Positions 1 through 9,635 of a stretch of 64,000 nucleotides of DNA are shown here, in pieces. Below the pieces are notes generated by a model. The model did not search any database and was not told the DNA's origin. It saw only the letters and a list, made by a program, of their open reading frames with translations. Source of the stretch: Hoylesella nanceiensis DSM 19126 = JCM 15639 (GTDB taxonomy: Bacteria; Bacteroidota; Bacteroidia; Bacteroidales; Bacteroidaceae); contig NZ_KB904327.1 of assembly GCF_000379965.1 (NCBI RefSeq), forward strand, positions 620,001-684,000, written 5' to 3'. Every line of letters begins with the position of its first letter. Within the stretch, counting starts at the first letter, position 1. The position numbers and the translations under genes were made by a program.

Positions 1-137
1 CTACCTGTTCCAACATCAAGAATACGTTCACCGCCTCTTGCCCACGCACCAAGTAACACACCATCTGTACCCACTTTCATGGCACAACCAGATTGTTCTA
101 TCTTAAATTGCTTAAATGTAAATACACTATTTGCCAT
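1..137 (-). CDS. trmN6: tRNA1(Val) A37 N6-methyltransferase (TrmN6/YfiC), N-terminal part
   Basis: The first 45 codons of a minus-strand gene that runs off the left edge. The translation begins [15 protein letters not shown], continues with [13 protein letters not shown] and reaches ILDVGTG, the SAM-binding motif I. This order (FxFKQF, KVGTDGxLLGAW, ILDxGTG) is characteristic of the YfiC/TrmN6 family, which methylates N6 of A37 in tRNA1(Val). The start codon is the ATG complementary to positions 135-137. The catalytic NPPY motif lies outside the window, so activity cannot be judged. Confidence 0.85.
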   Translation of the reverse strand, partial: MANSVFTFKQFKIEQSGCAMKVGTDGVLLGAWARGGERILDVGTG

Positions 138-544
138 TTCCTATTGTTTCTTTATCCTTCACAAAGTAGACACAACGCCCCTTTCCGTCTTCTTGTTTAA
201 CGTATTTTTCTTTTAAATATTACACATTCTGAGGGTGAACTCCAAAAGTTTTCAATTCGATATAAACAAACAACGGAACACAAAGTTAATCTTTCATAAA
301 TAAAAGAGAGGAGAATTTATAATACATACCAATATTTTGAAGGAGAGAAGAAAGACGTGCAAGTATTGTATTTTATAAGTAGAAATTTTCAATTAAAATG
401 AGCAACTCTTCTAATAACACTAACACTCCCCGCACAACTCCACAAGTTTAAACACCTACCAATCAACAACTTACAATAAAACATAGCAAAAATTTGCCAA
501 AAAAATATTACTTTTCAAACCTTATTACTATCATATTCTCCCCT

Positions 545-610
545 AATATCAATGCTTTTTCTTCATAAAAGCCATGCAATTACACTTCAACTGCATTGCT
601 TTTTATCCAC
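545..610 (+). repeat. 22-bp-period palindromic repeat array A (3 units)
   Basis: Three consecutive 22-bp units (545-566, 567-588, 589-610). The middle unit, starting AAAAGCCATGCAATTAC, matches the family core AAAAGCAATGCTTTTAC well; the flanking units keep only the AATGCTTTT or CATTGCTTTT half. Lies in the trmN6/lon divergent spacer. Confidence 0.65.
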
Positions 611-699
611 CTTTTCACCCTATTAAGACAGTAAATGTAGCTCTTTTCTAACTCAATCTACACCTCACTCTCCTACCCCCAACACCATTTTAGAATTAT

Positions 700-714
700 A
701 AAAGCATTGCTTTT
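700..714 (+). repeat. isolated copy of the 22-bp repeat core
   Basis: AAAAGCATTGCTTTT, a 15-bp dyad with one central unpaired base, identical to the best cores inside the arrays. It stands alone, about 90 bp from array A. Confidence 0.6.
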
Positions 715-1020
715 AACAACAAAACATGCTCATTAGCAAACAATCTATCTCATAATAATAATGCAAAACGCCCGAAACACTCATTAAATGAGCTAGAAAG
801 ACAATGAATTCGTACCCATCTACAACACAAAATATGTTAACATTTTTATATTTGGCTCATTTTTTGTTATTCAATATTACACTTTATAAAATACAAGAAA
901 TAAACATATAACACGACATTAAAAAGACAAGATAATACAAAAATAAGGTCATTACAACTCAAGTGCGTGCTCAATAACGAGTTTTAGTACACCTTATTAT
1001 AATATATCAATTATTATTTG

Positions 1021-1028
1021 TACCTTTG
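1021..1028 (+). promoter_or_regulatory. lon promoter, -7 box
   Basis: TACCTTTG matches the Bacteroidetes -7 consensus TAnnTTTG and ends 20 bases before the lon ATG, implying a leader of only about 14 nt. No clear TTG is seen at the -33 position. Confidence 0.7.
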
Positions 1029-1048
1029 TCGCCTAAAAAACAAACAAT

Positions 1049-3523
1049 ATGGACAACAAAATAAATGGCTCAATACAGATGATTGCCGACTATGATGGCG
1101 ATATTTCTACTCTTTTCAACACTACTGTTGAGGGTGAAATACCCATTCTTGCAACCCGCAATCTCATGCTCTTCCCAGGCGTTTTAACTCCTATTCTCAT
1201 CGGAAGAAAACAAAGTTTAAGCCTAATCAACAAGATATCAAAGAAAGAAGACCAAACTTTTGCCATCTTTTGTCAAAAAGATGCTGACGTAGACTCACCA
1301 AAGAAAGAAGATCTTTTCCACTATGGTGTATACGCAAAGCTTGTTCGTATCATTGAAATACCTAACAGTGGCAACAACGTAACAGCTGTTGTTCAAGGTC
1401 TTGGACGCTGTTCTTTAAGCGAAATAACAAAAGAAAAGCCTCATATTCAAGGTATAACAGCTAACGAGCAAGAAAAGATGCCAACCAAAAGAGATAAAGA
1501 ATTCTCTATGGCTATCGACGATTTACGCAAGCAAACAGCTGAATATATATTGAGAAACGAAGATATTCCAAGCGAATCTCAATTCGCAATGAATAACATT
1601 CGTAACAACATCGTTGCATTGAACTATATCTGTTCGAACTTACCTTTCAGCATTGAAGACAAATATAAATTGCTTTCAACTCCTGAAATCAAAGAAAGAA
1701 CCTTTATTGCATTGCAACTCCTTGACCAAGAAATACAAAAATTGGATCTCATTCAAAGTATTCGTTCAAAGACAAGAGAAGACCTTGATGAGCAACAAAA
1801 GGAATATTTCTTGCAACAACAAATAAAAAATATCAAGAGAGAGCTTAACAATGGCGAAGGAAGTCCTGAGAAATTGGCTCTTCGCAAGAAAGCTCTTAAG
1901 AAAGATTGGAACGAGAACATTAGCGAAGTATTCTACAAAGAGCTCGAGAAATTGGATATGTATAATCCTCAAAGTCCCGAGTATAGCATTCAACTTAACT
2001 ATCTTCAACAACTTGTTTCGCTTCCTTGGAACGAGTGTACAAAAGACGAGTTAGACCTTAAAAGAGCTCAAAAGATTCTCGACAAGGATCACTATGGCAT
2101 GGAAAAGGTTAAAGAACGCATCTTAGAACACCTTGCTGTATTGAAATTAAAGGGTGACCTTAAGGCTCCAATTATATGTCTTTATGGCCCTCCAGGAGTG
2201 GGTAAAACCAGTTTAGGTAAGAGTATCGCCGAGTCGATGAAGCGCAAATACATCCGCATGTCATTGGGTGGCGTTCACGATGAGTCTGAGATTAGAGGTC
2301 ACAGACGTACTTATATTGGCGCAATGCCTGGTAGAATTATCAAAAGTATACAAAAAGCTGGTTCGTCAAACCCTGTCTTTATCCTCGATGAAATAGACAA
2401 AGTGGGTACTATGAGCAATCATGGCGACCCTACATCTGCCCTTCTTGAGGTGCTAGACCCTGAGCAAAACAATGCGTTCCACGATAATTTCTTAGACTTA
2501 GACTACGATCTTTCTAAGGTATTATTTATCGCAACCGCAAATGATATCAGTGCTATTCCACGTCCATTGCTCGACCGTATGGAACTAATCGAAGTGAGTG
2601 GATATATAACTGAAGAGAAATTAGAGATCGCTAAACGTCATCTTATTCCTAAAGAGCTTGCAAACACTGGTCTAAATAGCCTTTCTAAGAAGATCACTTT
2701 CCCTAAAGCTACTCTTGAAATGATTATCGAAAAGTATACAAGAGAAAGCGGTGTGCGTCAATTAGAAAAGCAAATAGGTAAGGTTATGCGCAAAGTTGCA
2801 TTCAAATACGAGATTGATGGCGATTTAGCTTATAACAAACTCACAACCAATAACATTGAGGAACTACTTGGGAAAGCTCCATTTAGCAGAGATATTTACC
2901 AAGGAAACCAATATGCTGGTGTTGTAACTGGCTTAGCTTGGACTAGCGTTGGCGGTGAAATTCTATTCATTGAAACATCTCTAAGCAAAGGAAAAACAGG
3001 CAAGCTTACACTCACTGGTAATTTAGGTGATGTGATGAAAGAGAGTGCTGTCATTGCTCTTGAATACATTAAGGCTCATGCTGATGCGCTAAAGATAGAC
3101 TATCGCATCTTTGATCAATGGAATATTCACATTCATGTGCCTGAAGGTGCAACCCCAAAAGATGGTCCTTCGGCTGGTATTACAATTGCAACAAGTATTG
3201 CTTCGGCTCTAACTCAACGCAAAGTACGCAAGAATGTGGCTATGACTGGTGAGATTACACTCCGTGGAAAGGTACTTCCTGTAGGCGGAATCAAAGAAAA
3301 AATACTTGCAGCAAAGCGTGCAGGCATAACAGATATCCTCATTTGTCAAGACAATAAGAAAGATATTGAGGAAATTGCAGATATCTATTTACATGGAGTT
3401 ACATTCCATTACGTAGACACAATACAAGATGTTTTGGCCTTCGCTCTAACAAATGAAAAGGTAGATAATGCCATTTCATTTACTTTCGAAGATACTAAAA
3501 CAAAAGAAGAACAGCACAATTAA
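1049..3523 (+). CDS. lon: ATP-dependent protease Lon
   Basis: LonA protease, 824 aa, the usual length. It unfolds and degrades damaged and regulatory proteins in the cytoplasm as a hexamer. An N-terminal substrate-binding LON domain (about 30-240) is followed by a coiled segment, an AAA+ module with Walker A GPPGVGKT at 380-387 and Walker B FILDEIDK, and a C-terminal serine protease domain. The catalytic Ser lies in KDGPSAG (Ser708) and the Lys in GGIKEK (Lys751), the 43-residue spacing of E. coli Lon. The ATG follows the -7 box at 1021 closely. tgt starts 15 bp downstream, so the two are probably cotranscribed. Nothing is missing. Confidence 0.98.
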   Translation: MDNKINGSIQMIADYDGDISTLFNTTVEGEIPILATRNLMLFPGVLTPILIGRKQSLSLINKISKKEDQTFAIFCQKDADVDSPKKEDLFHYGVYAKLVRIIEIPNSGNNVTAVVQGLGRCSLSEITKEKPHIQGITANEQEKMPTKRDKEFSMAIDDLRKQTAEYILRNEDIPSESQFAMNNIRNNIVALNYICSNLPFSIEDKYKLLSTPEIKERTFIALQLLDQEIQKLDLIQSIRSKTREDLDEQQKEYFLQQQIKNIKRELNNGEGSPEKLALRKKALKKDWNENISEVFYKELEKLDMYNPQSPEYSIQLNYLQQLVSLPWNECTKDELDLKRAQKILDKDHYGMEKVKERILEHLAVLKLKGDLKAPIICLYGPPGVGKTSLGKSIAESMKRKYIRMSLGGVHDESEIRGHRRTYIGAMPGRIIKSIQKAGSSNPVFILDEIDKVGTMSNHGDPTSALLEVLDPEQNNAFHDNFLDLDYDLSKVLFIATANDISAIPRPLLDRMELIEVSGYITEEKLEIAKRHLIPKELANTGLNSLSKKITFPKATLEMIIEKYTRESGVRQLEKQIGKVMRKVAFKYEIDGDLAYNKLTTNNIEELLGKAPFSRDIYQGNQYAGVVTGLAWTSVGGEILFIETSLSKGKTGKLTLTGNLGDVMKESAVIALEYIKAHADALKIDYRIFDQWNIHIHVPEGATPKDGPSAGITIATSIASALTQRKVRKNVAMTGEITLRGKVLPVGGIKEKILAAKRAGITDILICQDNKKDIEEIADIYLHGVTFHYVDTIQDVLAFALTNEKVDNAISFTFEDTKTKEEQHN

Positions 3524-3538
3524 GCAACAATAGATAGA

Positions 3539-4666
3539 ATGAAGTTCGAATTAAAAGGCGTAGATGCCAACTCAAACGCACGTGCAGGAGTTATAACAAC
3601 TGACCACGGACAGATTGAAACACCTATTTTTATGCCCGTAGGAACATGCGGTAGCGTTAAAGGAGTGCATCTAAACGAACTAAAACAACAAATAAATGCG
3701 CAGATAATACTTGGTAATACTTACCATCTTTATTTGCGTCCAGGACTCGATATACTAAAGAATGCAGGTGGACTACATAAGTTCAACGGTTGGGATCGCC
3801 CTATATTAACTGATAGTGGCGGTTTCCAAGTATTCTCATTAACGGGCATTCGCAAGCTAAAAGAAGAGGGTTGCGAGTTCCGTTCGCATATTGATGGCTC
3901 TAAACACTTCTTTACTCCTGAGAATGTTATGGACACTCAAAGGGTAATTGGTGCTGATATTATTATGGCTTTCGATGAATGTCCACCAGGAAAGAGTGAC
4001 TATCAATATGCAAAGAATAGCTTAATGATGACCCAAAGATGGTTAGATCGCTGCTTAAAGCGCTTTAATGAAACCGAACCACTTTATGGTTATCAACAAA
4101 CTCTATTCCCTATTGTTCAAGGTTGCACTTATAAAGACTTGCGAAAAGACGCTGCTAAGTTCATAGCAGATAAGGGAGCAGATGGTAATGCCATTGGAGG
4201 TTTAGCCGTAGGAGAGCCTACTGAGGTGATGTATGAAATGATTGAGGTGGTGAATGACATTCTACCTACCTCAAAGCCACGCTACCTTATGGGTGTGGGA
4301 ACACCTCAAAACATTCTCGAAGGTATTGCTCGTGGAGTGGATATGTTCGACTGTGTGATGCCAACTCGTAACGGAAGAAACGCTATGTTGTTTACTTATG
4401 AGGGCACAATAAATATGAGAAACAAGAAATGGGAAAACGATTTCTCTCCTATTGACATTGATGGTTGCGAGACAGACCTTATCTATACAAAGGCATATCT
4501 GCATCACTTATACAAAGCTCAAGAGCTTTTAGCGATGCAAATAGGTAGTATTCACAACCTTGCTTTCTATCTTCGACTTGTAAAAGATGCACGTCAACAC
4601 ATCTTACAAGGCGACTTTGCAAGCTGGAAAGCTAGTGTAATTGAAAAACTTGGCAGACGACTTTAA
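3539..4666 (+). CDS. tgt: queuine tRNA-ribosyltransferase (Tgt)
   Basis: 375 aa, TIM-barrel enzyme that exchanges G34 for preQ1 in tRNAs with GUN anticodons (queuosine pathway). Visible signatures are LTDSGGFQVFSL, FDECPP, GGLAVGEP and the nucleophile region MFDCVMPTRNGR. Downstream the family normally has CxCxxC plus His as a structural zinc site. Here that stretch reads DGCETD (308-313): only the middle Cys (C310) remains, the other two are Asp, while the His of IHNL (H339) is kept. This may be a lineage trait rather than damage, as the rest is intact. queG, a later step of the same pathway, lies at 61.7-62.7 kb. Confidence 0.96.
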   Translation: MKFELKGVDANSNARAGVITTDHGQIETPIFMPVGTCGSVKGVHLNELKQQINAQIILGNTYHLYLRPGLDILKNAGGLHKFNGWDRPILTDSGGFQVFSLTGIRKLKEEGCEFRSHIDGSKHFFTPENVMDTQRVIGADIIMAFDECPPGKSDYQYAKNSLMMTQRWLDRCLKRFNETEPLYGYQQTLFPIVQGCTYKDLRKDAAKFIADKGADGNAIGGLAVGEPTEVMYEMIEVVNDILPTSKPRYLMGVGTPQNILEGIARGVDMFDCVMPTRNGRNAMLFTYEGTINMRNKKWENDFSPIDIDGCETDLIYTKAYLHHLYKAQELLAMQIGSIHNLAFYLRLVKDARQHILQGDFASWKASVIEKLGRRL

Positions 4667-4700
4667 AGCTATATTGGCGTAGATTACGAAACAATACGAT

Positions 4701-5930
4701 ATGAATAGTATCACATCAAACATAAAAGAACGATATCAAAAGATATCATCAACCATTAAAGAGAAGGCTTCTTTCCTTCTTCCTCTTTGGAATTTTCTGA
4801 AGAAGTATGGTGCTTTTTTAGCCTATTTCAATCCTAAGAGGTATATAAAGATACTTGATTGGTACATTATTAAGAAGTTTATTGGAACCTATATTTTCTC
4901 TATTATTCTTATCATTTCTGTCGCTATTGTCTTCGACGTGAATGAGAATTTGGCACGATTTGCACAATATCATGCCCCGTTAAAGGCTATTGTGTTTGAC
5001 TATTATGCCAACTTCGTTCCTTACTTCGCCAACCTTTTTAGTCCATTGTTTGTCTTTATTGCCGTTATTTTCTTCACTTCGAAGCTTGCAGGCAATTCAG
5101 AAATCATCTCAATACTAGCTGCTGGAGTATCATTTAAACGCCTTATGCGTCCTTATATGATATCTTGTGCATTGATATCAATGCTTTCTTATTACCTAAG
5201 TTCAAATGTTATTCCACACGGAACCGTTATTCGTCAGAACTTTGAAGCATTGTATAAGAATAAAACAAAGAACACTTCGGCAGATAACACCTTATTACAA
5301 GTAGACAAAGGAGTAATTGCTTCTATTCAACATTACGACAATAACAGTAAAAGAGGCTATGGATTCTCACTTGATAAATTCGAAAACAAGAAGCTAGTTA
5401 GTCACCTGACAGCACCAGAAATACAGTATGATACCATCTCAGACACCAAATATCACTGGACAATATCTAACTGGAAGATTCGCAAACTCGAAGGATTAAA
5501 AGAGAAGATAACAACAGGTTCTCAGCGAGATACAATCATAATGATGGAGCCAACCGACATTGTTTACTCAAAAGGACAGCAAGAAACCTTCACAAGTGCA
5601 CAACTTCAAGACTATATATCAAAGCAAATAGATCGTGGTAGTAGTAATGTTGTGCAGTATCAGGTGGAATATCACAAACGAATTGCATCGTCTTTTGCAT
5701 CATTTATCCTCACGACTATAGGATTATCGCTATCTTCTAGAAAGCGAAAAGGTGGAATGGGACTTTATATGGGTATTGGCTTGGCCCTCAGTTTCGGGTA
5801 TATCATGCTTCAAACGGTATCTGCAACATTTGCAATCAATGCCAATACGCCCCCTATAATTGCAGCCTGGATTCCCAACATCATATTTAGTTTGGTTGCA
5901 TATTTCTGCTATAGAAAGGCTCCAAACTAA
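4701..5930 (+). CDS. LptF/LptG-family (YjgP/YjgQ) permease
   Basis: 409 aa inner-membrane permease of the YjgP/YjgQ family, the membrane part of the LptBFG ABC transporter that extracts LPS from the inner membrane. Three hydrophobic helices occur in the first half (about 65-180), then a periplasmic beta-jellyroll-like region (about 185-315), then three more helices to the C terminus. The recognisable start of the family, LDWYIIKKFIGTY, is preceded here by about 50 extra, mostly basic residues, and no internal Met allows a shorter start. Starts 34 bp after tgt and probably belongs to the lon-tgt unit. LptF versus LptG cannot be decided. Confidence 0.88.
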   Translation: MNSITSNIKERYQKISSTIKEKASFLLPLWNFLKKYGAFLAYFNPKRYIKILDWYIIKKFIGTYIFSIILIISVAIVFDVNENLARFAQYHAPLKAIVFDYYANFVPYFANLFSPLFVFIAVIFFTSKLAGNSEIISILAAGVSFKRLMRPYMISCALISMLSYYLSSNVIPHGTVIRQNFEALYKNKTKNTSADNTLLQVDKGVIASIQHYDNNSKRGYGFSLDKFENKKLVSHLTAPEIQYDTISDTKYHWTISNWKIRKLEGLKEKITTGSQRDTIIMMEPTDIVYSKGQQETFTSAQLQDYISKQIDRGSSNVVQYQVEYHKRIASSFASFILTTIGLSLSSRKRKGGMGLYMGIGLALSFGYIMLQTVSATFAINANTPPIIAAWIPNIIFSLVAYFCYRKAPN

Positions 5931-5948
5931 TCAATCACAAATCAATAT

Positions 5949-5993
5949 ACCTTTTATTATATATAGACCCTCATTCTATTTCATAATAAAGGT
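5949..5993 (+). other. stem-loop between the permease and the DEAD-box gene
   Basis: ACCTTTTATTAT (5949-5960) can pair with ATAATAAAGGT (5983-5993) with one bulge. No T-run follows, so it is not a standard terminator; it might be an mRNA processing or attenuation structure. Confidence 0.35.
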
Positions 5994-6016
5994 TTAGACA
6001 ATAGAAACCAAGAAGA

Positions 6017-7405
6017 ATGTTTTTTGACGAATTAAATTTAAATGATAATATATTAGACGCACTCTATGACATGCGTTTTGACGAGTGTACACCTATTCAA
6101 GAGGCGTGTATTCCTGCCATCTTGAATAAAAGAGACATTTTAGGTGTTGCTCAAACGGGAACAGGAAAGACTGCTGCTTATTTGCTTCCAGTGCTCTCTT
6201 TGCTCGATGATGGAGGCTATCCCAAAGACAAAATCAATTGTATTATAATGTCTCCGACTCGTGAATTGGCTCAACAAATAGACCAAGCCATGCAAGGATT
6301 CAGCTATTATTTACAAGAAGTAAGTAGTGTTGCTGTGTATGGAGGTAACGATGGAAACCGCTATGACCAAGAGATTAAATCGTTAAAGCTAGGTGCAGAT
6401 GTGATCATTGCAACCCCAGGACGTTTAATTTCGCATTTATCTTTAGGCAACATCGATACTTCTGGAGTTTCATTCTTCATTCTTGACGAGGCCGATAGAA
6501 TGTTAGATATGGGCTTTTATGATGATATTATGACCATAGCAAAGCAGCTTCCACCCCATTGTCAGAACATTATGTTCTCTGCAACAATGCCTCCTAAGAT
6601 TGAAACTCTTGCACGAACAATACTCAAAAATCCTGAAACCATAAAGCTAGCAGTTAGTAAACCTGCTGAAAAGATAAAGCAATCGGCTTATGTTTGCTAT
6701 GAACCTCAGAAATTAAAGATCGTTACTAGTCTTTTTAATGCCGACAACTTGCAACGTGTTATCATCTTCTCTGGAAAAAAAGATAAGGTGAAAGACATTA
6801 ATAAAGCATTGCTTTCGAAGAAAATAAACAGTGGTGCTATGCACTCAGATCTATCGCAAGCAGAGCGAGATGAGGTGATGTTTAAGTTTAAAGCAGGGCA
6901 AATTGATGTACTAGTTGCAACTGACATTGTATCGAGAGGAATTGATATTGATGACATAAGAATGGTTATTAACTATGATGTTCCACACGATGTAGAAGAC
7001 TATATACACCGAATTGGTAGAACTGCAAGAGCCGACAGAGATGGTGAAGCCATTACCCTTGTGAGCGAAGAGGATATGTTCTATTTCCAACAAATCGAAC
7101 GATTCTTAGAAAAGACGATTGAAAAGACACCTAATCCAGATAACATTGGAACAGGACCAGAATATAAAAAGATTCAAAAATTCTCACGAAACAAGGGTAC
7201 CAAAGGAAGAAAACCTTCAAGAAAAACATCGTTCAAACGAGGTCAAAACAAAGACAATAAGCCTCAACTGCATAGCGTAAAAGCCCCCAACGCTCACCAT
7301 TCTAAAAAGAATAACAATGAGAACAATGGCACAAAACGCCCACACAAGCCAGTAAAAAGGCACAATAAGCCTACTGGTGCTAGCGAGAATACACCAAAAG
7401 AATAA
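6017..7405 (+). CDS. DEAD-box ATP-dependent RNA helicase (RhlE/DeaD type)
   Basis: 462 aa cytoplasmic RNA helicase for ribosome assembly or mRNA turnover. All core motifs are present: Q motif (FDEC then TPIQ), motif I AQTGTGKT, PTRELA, TPGR, DEAD, SAT, and HRIGRTAR (motif VI). Residues 1-375 form the two RecA-like domains. From about 385 the chain becomes a basic, Asn/Lys/Arg/His-rich low-complexity tail without hydrophobic clusters, probably a non-specific RNA-binding extension. Such tails are common in RhlE-like proteins, so the paralogue cannot be named. Confidence 0.95.
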   Translation: MFFDELNLNDNILDALYDMRFDECTPIQEACIPAILNKRDILGVAQTGTGKTAAYLLPVLSLLDDGGYPKDKINCIIMSPTRELAQQIDQAMQGFSYYLQEVSSVAVYGGNDGNRYDQEIKSLKLGADVIIATPGRLISHLSLGNIDTSGVSFFILDEADRMLDMGFYDDIMTIAKQLPPHCQNIMFSATMPPKIETLARTILKNPETIKLAVSKPAEKIKQSAYVCYEPQKLKIVTSLFNADNLQRVIIFSGKKDKVKDINKALLSKKINSGAMHSDLSQAERDEVMFKFKAGQIDVLVATDIVSRGIDIDDIRMVINYDVPHDVEDYIHRIGRTARADRDGEAITLVSEEDMFYFQQIERFLEKTIEKTPNPDNIGTGPEYKKIQKFSRNKGTKGRKPSRKTSFKRGQNKDNKPQLHSVKAPNAHHSKKNNNENNGTKRPHKPVKRHNKPTGASENTPKE

Positions 7406-7459
7406 TAGAAATAATTTAATAGAATAAATATTTTGCACAATTAAAAACCCGGAAATATT

Positions 7460-7975
7460 ATGCTAAAAAAGAACATCGAAGAAGCATTAAATGCTCAAAT
7501 CAATGCCGAAATGTGGTCGGCTTATCTTTATTTGTCAATGGCAGCGCACTGTCATGCAATCGGACAACCAGGTATGGGTAAATGGTTTGAAATTCAATTC
7601 AAAGAAGAACAAGACCATGCAAAAATTCTTTTCAACTACGTTATCGCACGCAATGGAAAGGTTTCTCTTAAACCTATCGATTCTGTTCCAACAGAATGGA
7701 GTTCTATTTTGAATATTTTCGAAAGCACATTGCGCCACGAACAACAAGTAACAGAAATGATAAACAAGCTGTTTGCTCTTACATCAAAAGAGAACGACTA
7801 TGCAACTCAAAGTATGTTACAATGGTTCATTGACGAACAAGTTGAAGAAGAAGAGAATGTTCAAACCATTATCGACAACATTAAGATGGTTCAAGACAAT
7901 GGTTATGGCTTGTATATGATTGACAAGGAACTTGGTTCTAGAACTTATTCTGAGGCTTCTCCCCTTACAAAATAA
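7460..7975 (+). CDS. ftnA: non-heme ferritin
   Basis: 171 aa, typical of bacterial FtnA, which forms a 24-subunit shell that oxidises Fe(II) and stores iron. The four-helix bundle is visible with ferroxidase-type residues: INAEMWSAYLY in helix A, FKEEQDHA in helix B and WFIDEQVEEEENV in helix D. A single-gene unit is likely, since a strong terminator follows at 8005-8050. The C-terminal tail (SRTYSEASPLTK) is ordinary for the family. Confidence 0.97.
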   Translation: MLKKNIEEALNAQINAEMWSAYLYLSMAAHCHAIGQPGMGKWFEIQFKEEQDHAKILFNYVIARNGKVSLKPIDSVPTEWSSILNIFESTLRHEQQVTEMINKLFALTSKENDYATQSMLQWFIDEQVEEEENVQTIIDNIKMVQDNGYGLYMIDKELGSRTYSEASPLTK

Positions 7976-8004
7976 ATGTAAGGAGTGAGATTTCTCACGA
8001 TAAG

Positions 8005-8050
8005 AATAGCTCTACAAAGCTCAAATTTGACTTTGTGGAGCTATTTTTTT
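8005..8050 (+). terminator. rho-independent terminator after ferritin
   Basis: AATAGCTCTACAAAG (8005-8019) pairs with CTTTGTGGAGCTATT (8031-8045), followed by a run of T. Confidence 0.9.
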
Positions 8051-8101
8051 ATATCCAAATATCTACCCAAATGGAAGACATCTAACCAACACCTTCTAAT
8101 T

Positions 8102-8211
8102 ACAAGGAATATTATTGCTTCATAAAAGCTATCTTTTTGAAGGCTAAAAGGAATGTTATTGCATTGTAAAAACAATGGTTTTAGAACATAAACTCATTGC
8201 TTTTAAAAGAG
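8102..8211 (+). repeat. 22-bp-period palindromic repeat array B (5 units)
   Basis: Five units in exact 22-bp register at 8102, 8124, 8146, 8168 and 8190. Units 2 to 4 start AAAAGC, AAAAGG and AAAAAC. Placed in the convergent spacer between ferritin and the frameshifted transferase gene. A 77-codon ORF (8175-8408) crosses the array and is judged spurious. Confidence 0.8.
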
Positions 8212-8371
8212 AATTTCATCTAAAAGTAAATTCAAAGATATTGCCTTCTTGTCAAGAAAGCCTCAAAATTCATTATATACCTTCACTAAATAAAGATATA
8301 CTTTTAATCAACTGGAAGCCATATATACAACAAATGCCCTCTAAAAGAGAGCATTTATTGTATTATTTGAA

Positions 8372-9551
8372 TTATATTCTATCTACAATTTCTCGCATCC
8401 TGCAATAGAACTTTCCTGCTTCTACATGACTTAATTTTGCAAGATAAGCCAATACTCGATATGGTTTCTTAGAGTGATCTAATCGTCTTACAACATAGAA
8501 GAAACCAGTAGTATTGATTAATCCAATGATAAATACAACAATAAACTGAAGTGTTACACTACCACCCAATAAATATGTTGCTAACCAAGCAAGGATATTT
8601 AGAAGGTTAAGTGATAGAACCATGAACGAAGTGCCTAGGTGTGAGAAACCAATTTCGAGGAACAAGTGATGCAAGTGACTTCTATCTGCATGGAAAGGAG
8701 AAACACCTTTCATAATTCGACCTATCATAACACGAAGTGTATCGAATACAGGTACAGACAAAACAGACAAACAAAATGCTACAACTCCAATATTAGGGAA
8801 ACGTAAAGCCACAACAGCTGTATTATCCAAGATACGCATACAGAAGATAGACATTAACATTCCCATCATCAAAGTACCACTATCCCCGATAAACATCTTC
8901 GATTTCTGTCCAAAAATATTATGAAAGAAGAATGGAATAATAGCTCCTAAGCCTAACATTGACATCACAATCATTGGGTCCATTATAAGCTGCAACGAAT
9001 AGAGCTCCAAACGAAGCGCATGCTAACATACAGAAACCTGACGATAAACCGTCGACTCCATCAATCATATTGATCGCATTAATAATTCCCACACTACCTA
9101 CTATACAAAGCGGAGCAGATAGATATACAGGAAGTTTTTCTATGCCAAATAAACCATGAAAGTGGTTCATACTACTTTGATCCATATAAGCAACGAAGGC
9201 AACAACAAGTATTTCTATCACCAGGCGCAATGTAGGCGAAAGCCCTTGAATATCGTCTAAGGTGCCAATATAAATCATCACCGTAAGCGCAACGATTGAA
9301 GTGAGCAATGCATGGCTATGGAAAACCATACTAGTTATACCCGCTCCAATCACAATACCCCAATAAACTGCCACTCCACCAAGCACAGGTACGGGTTTTT
9401 TTTGAAGCTTTCTGTAGTCGGGTTTGTCTACAATATCCTTTAGTAATGCAGTCTTTACAATCATTGGATGAATCCAAAAGACCAATAACATTGAGCTAAT
9501 CAAAGGTAGAAGAATGCCCAAATTAAAGATTTTGAAAGAGATATGTCCCAT
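8372..9551 (-). pseudogene. WecA/MraY-type polyprenyl-phosphate sugar-1-phosphate transferase, frameshifted
   Basis: Two overlapping frames encode one family-4 transferase, which would load a GlcNAc-1-phosphate-like group onto undecaprenyl phosphate and start surface-polysaccharide synthesis. The 5' frame (from 9551) holds LDDIQGLSP and NMIDGVDGLSSG and is coherent up to about residue 189 (LFVAAY). The coherent continuation is in another frame, beginning MDPMIVMSMLG at 8983, and carries FIGDSGT and the HLHHLF motif. One extra base near 8984 explains the shift. Joined, the product would be about 393 aa with many membrane helices, normal for the family. No slippery heptamer is visible, so a real indel or a sequencing error is likelier than programmed frameshifting. 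Upstream genes also suggest glycan synthesis. Confidence 0.85.
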
Positions 9552-9635
9552 AAATATCGTTTATTTAAATTTCTTATATCATGTTGAATAACAATGGCAA
9601 TCACAAATACCACATGCCTATTGTGTTGTTATGTT

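Larger units (their letters stand above)
138..1048. other. divergent spacer between trmN6 and lon
   Basis: A 911-bp AT-rich spacer between divergent genes with no convincing ORF. It holds a short 22-bp-period repeat array at 545-610, one isolated perfect copy of the repeat core at 700-714, and the lon promoter near 1021. I see no RNA gene in the remainder. Confidence 0.7.

Noticed and set aside
8175-8408. 77-codon ORF after ferritin
   Set aside because: It is made of repeat array B and the 3' end of the opposite gene.
8919-9010. Programmed frameshift in the WecA-type gene
   Set aside because: No slippery heptamer, stimulatory hairpin or internal Shine-Dalgarno is visible, and the family is not known to use one.
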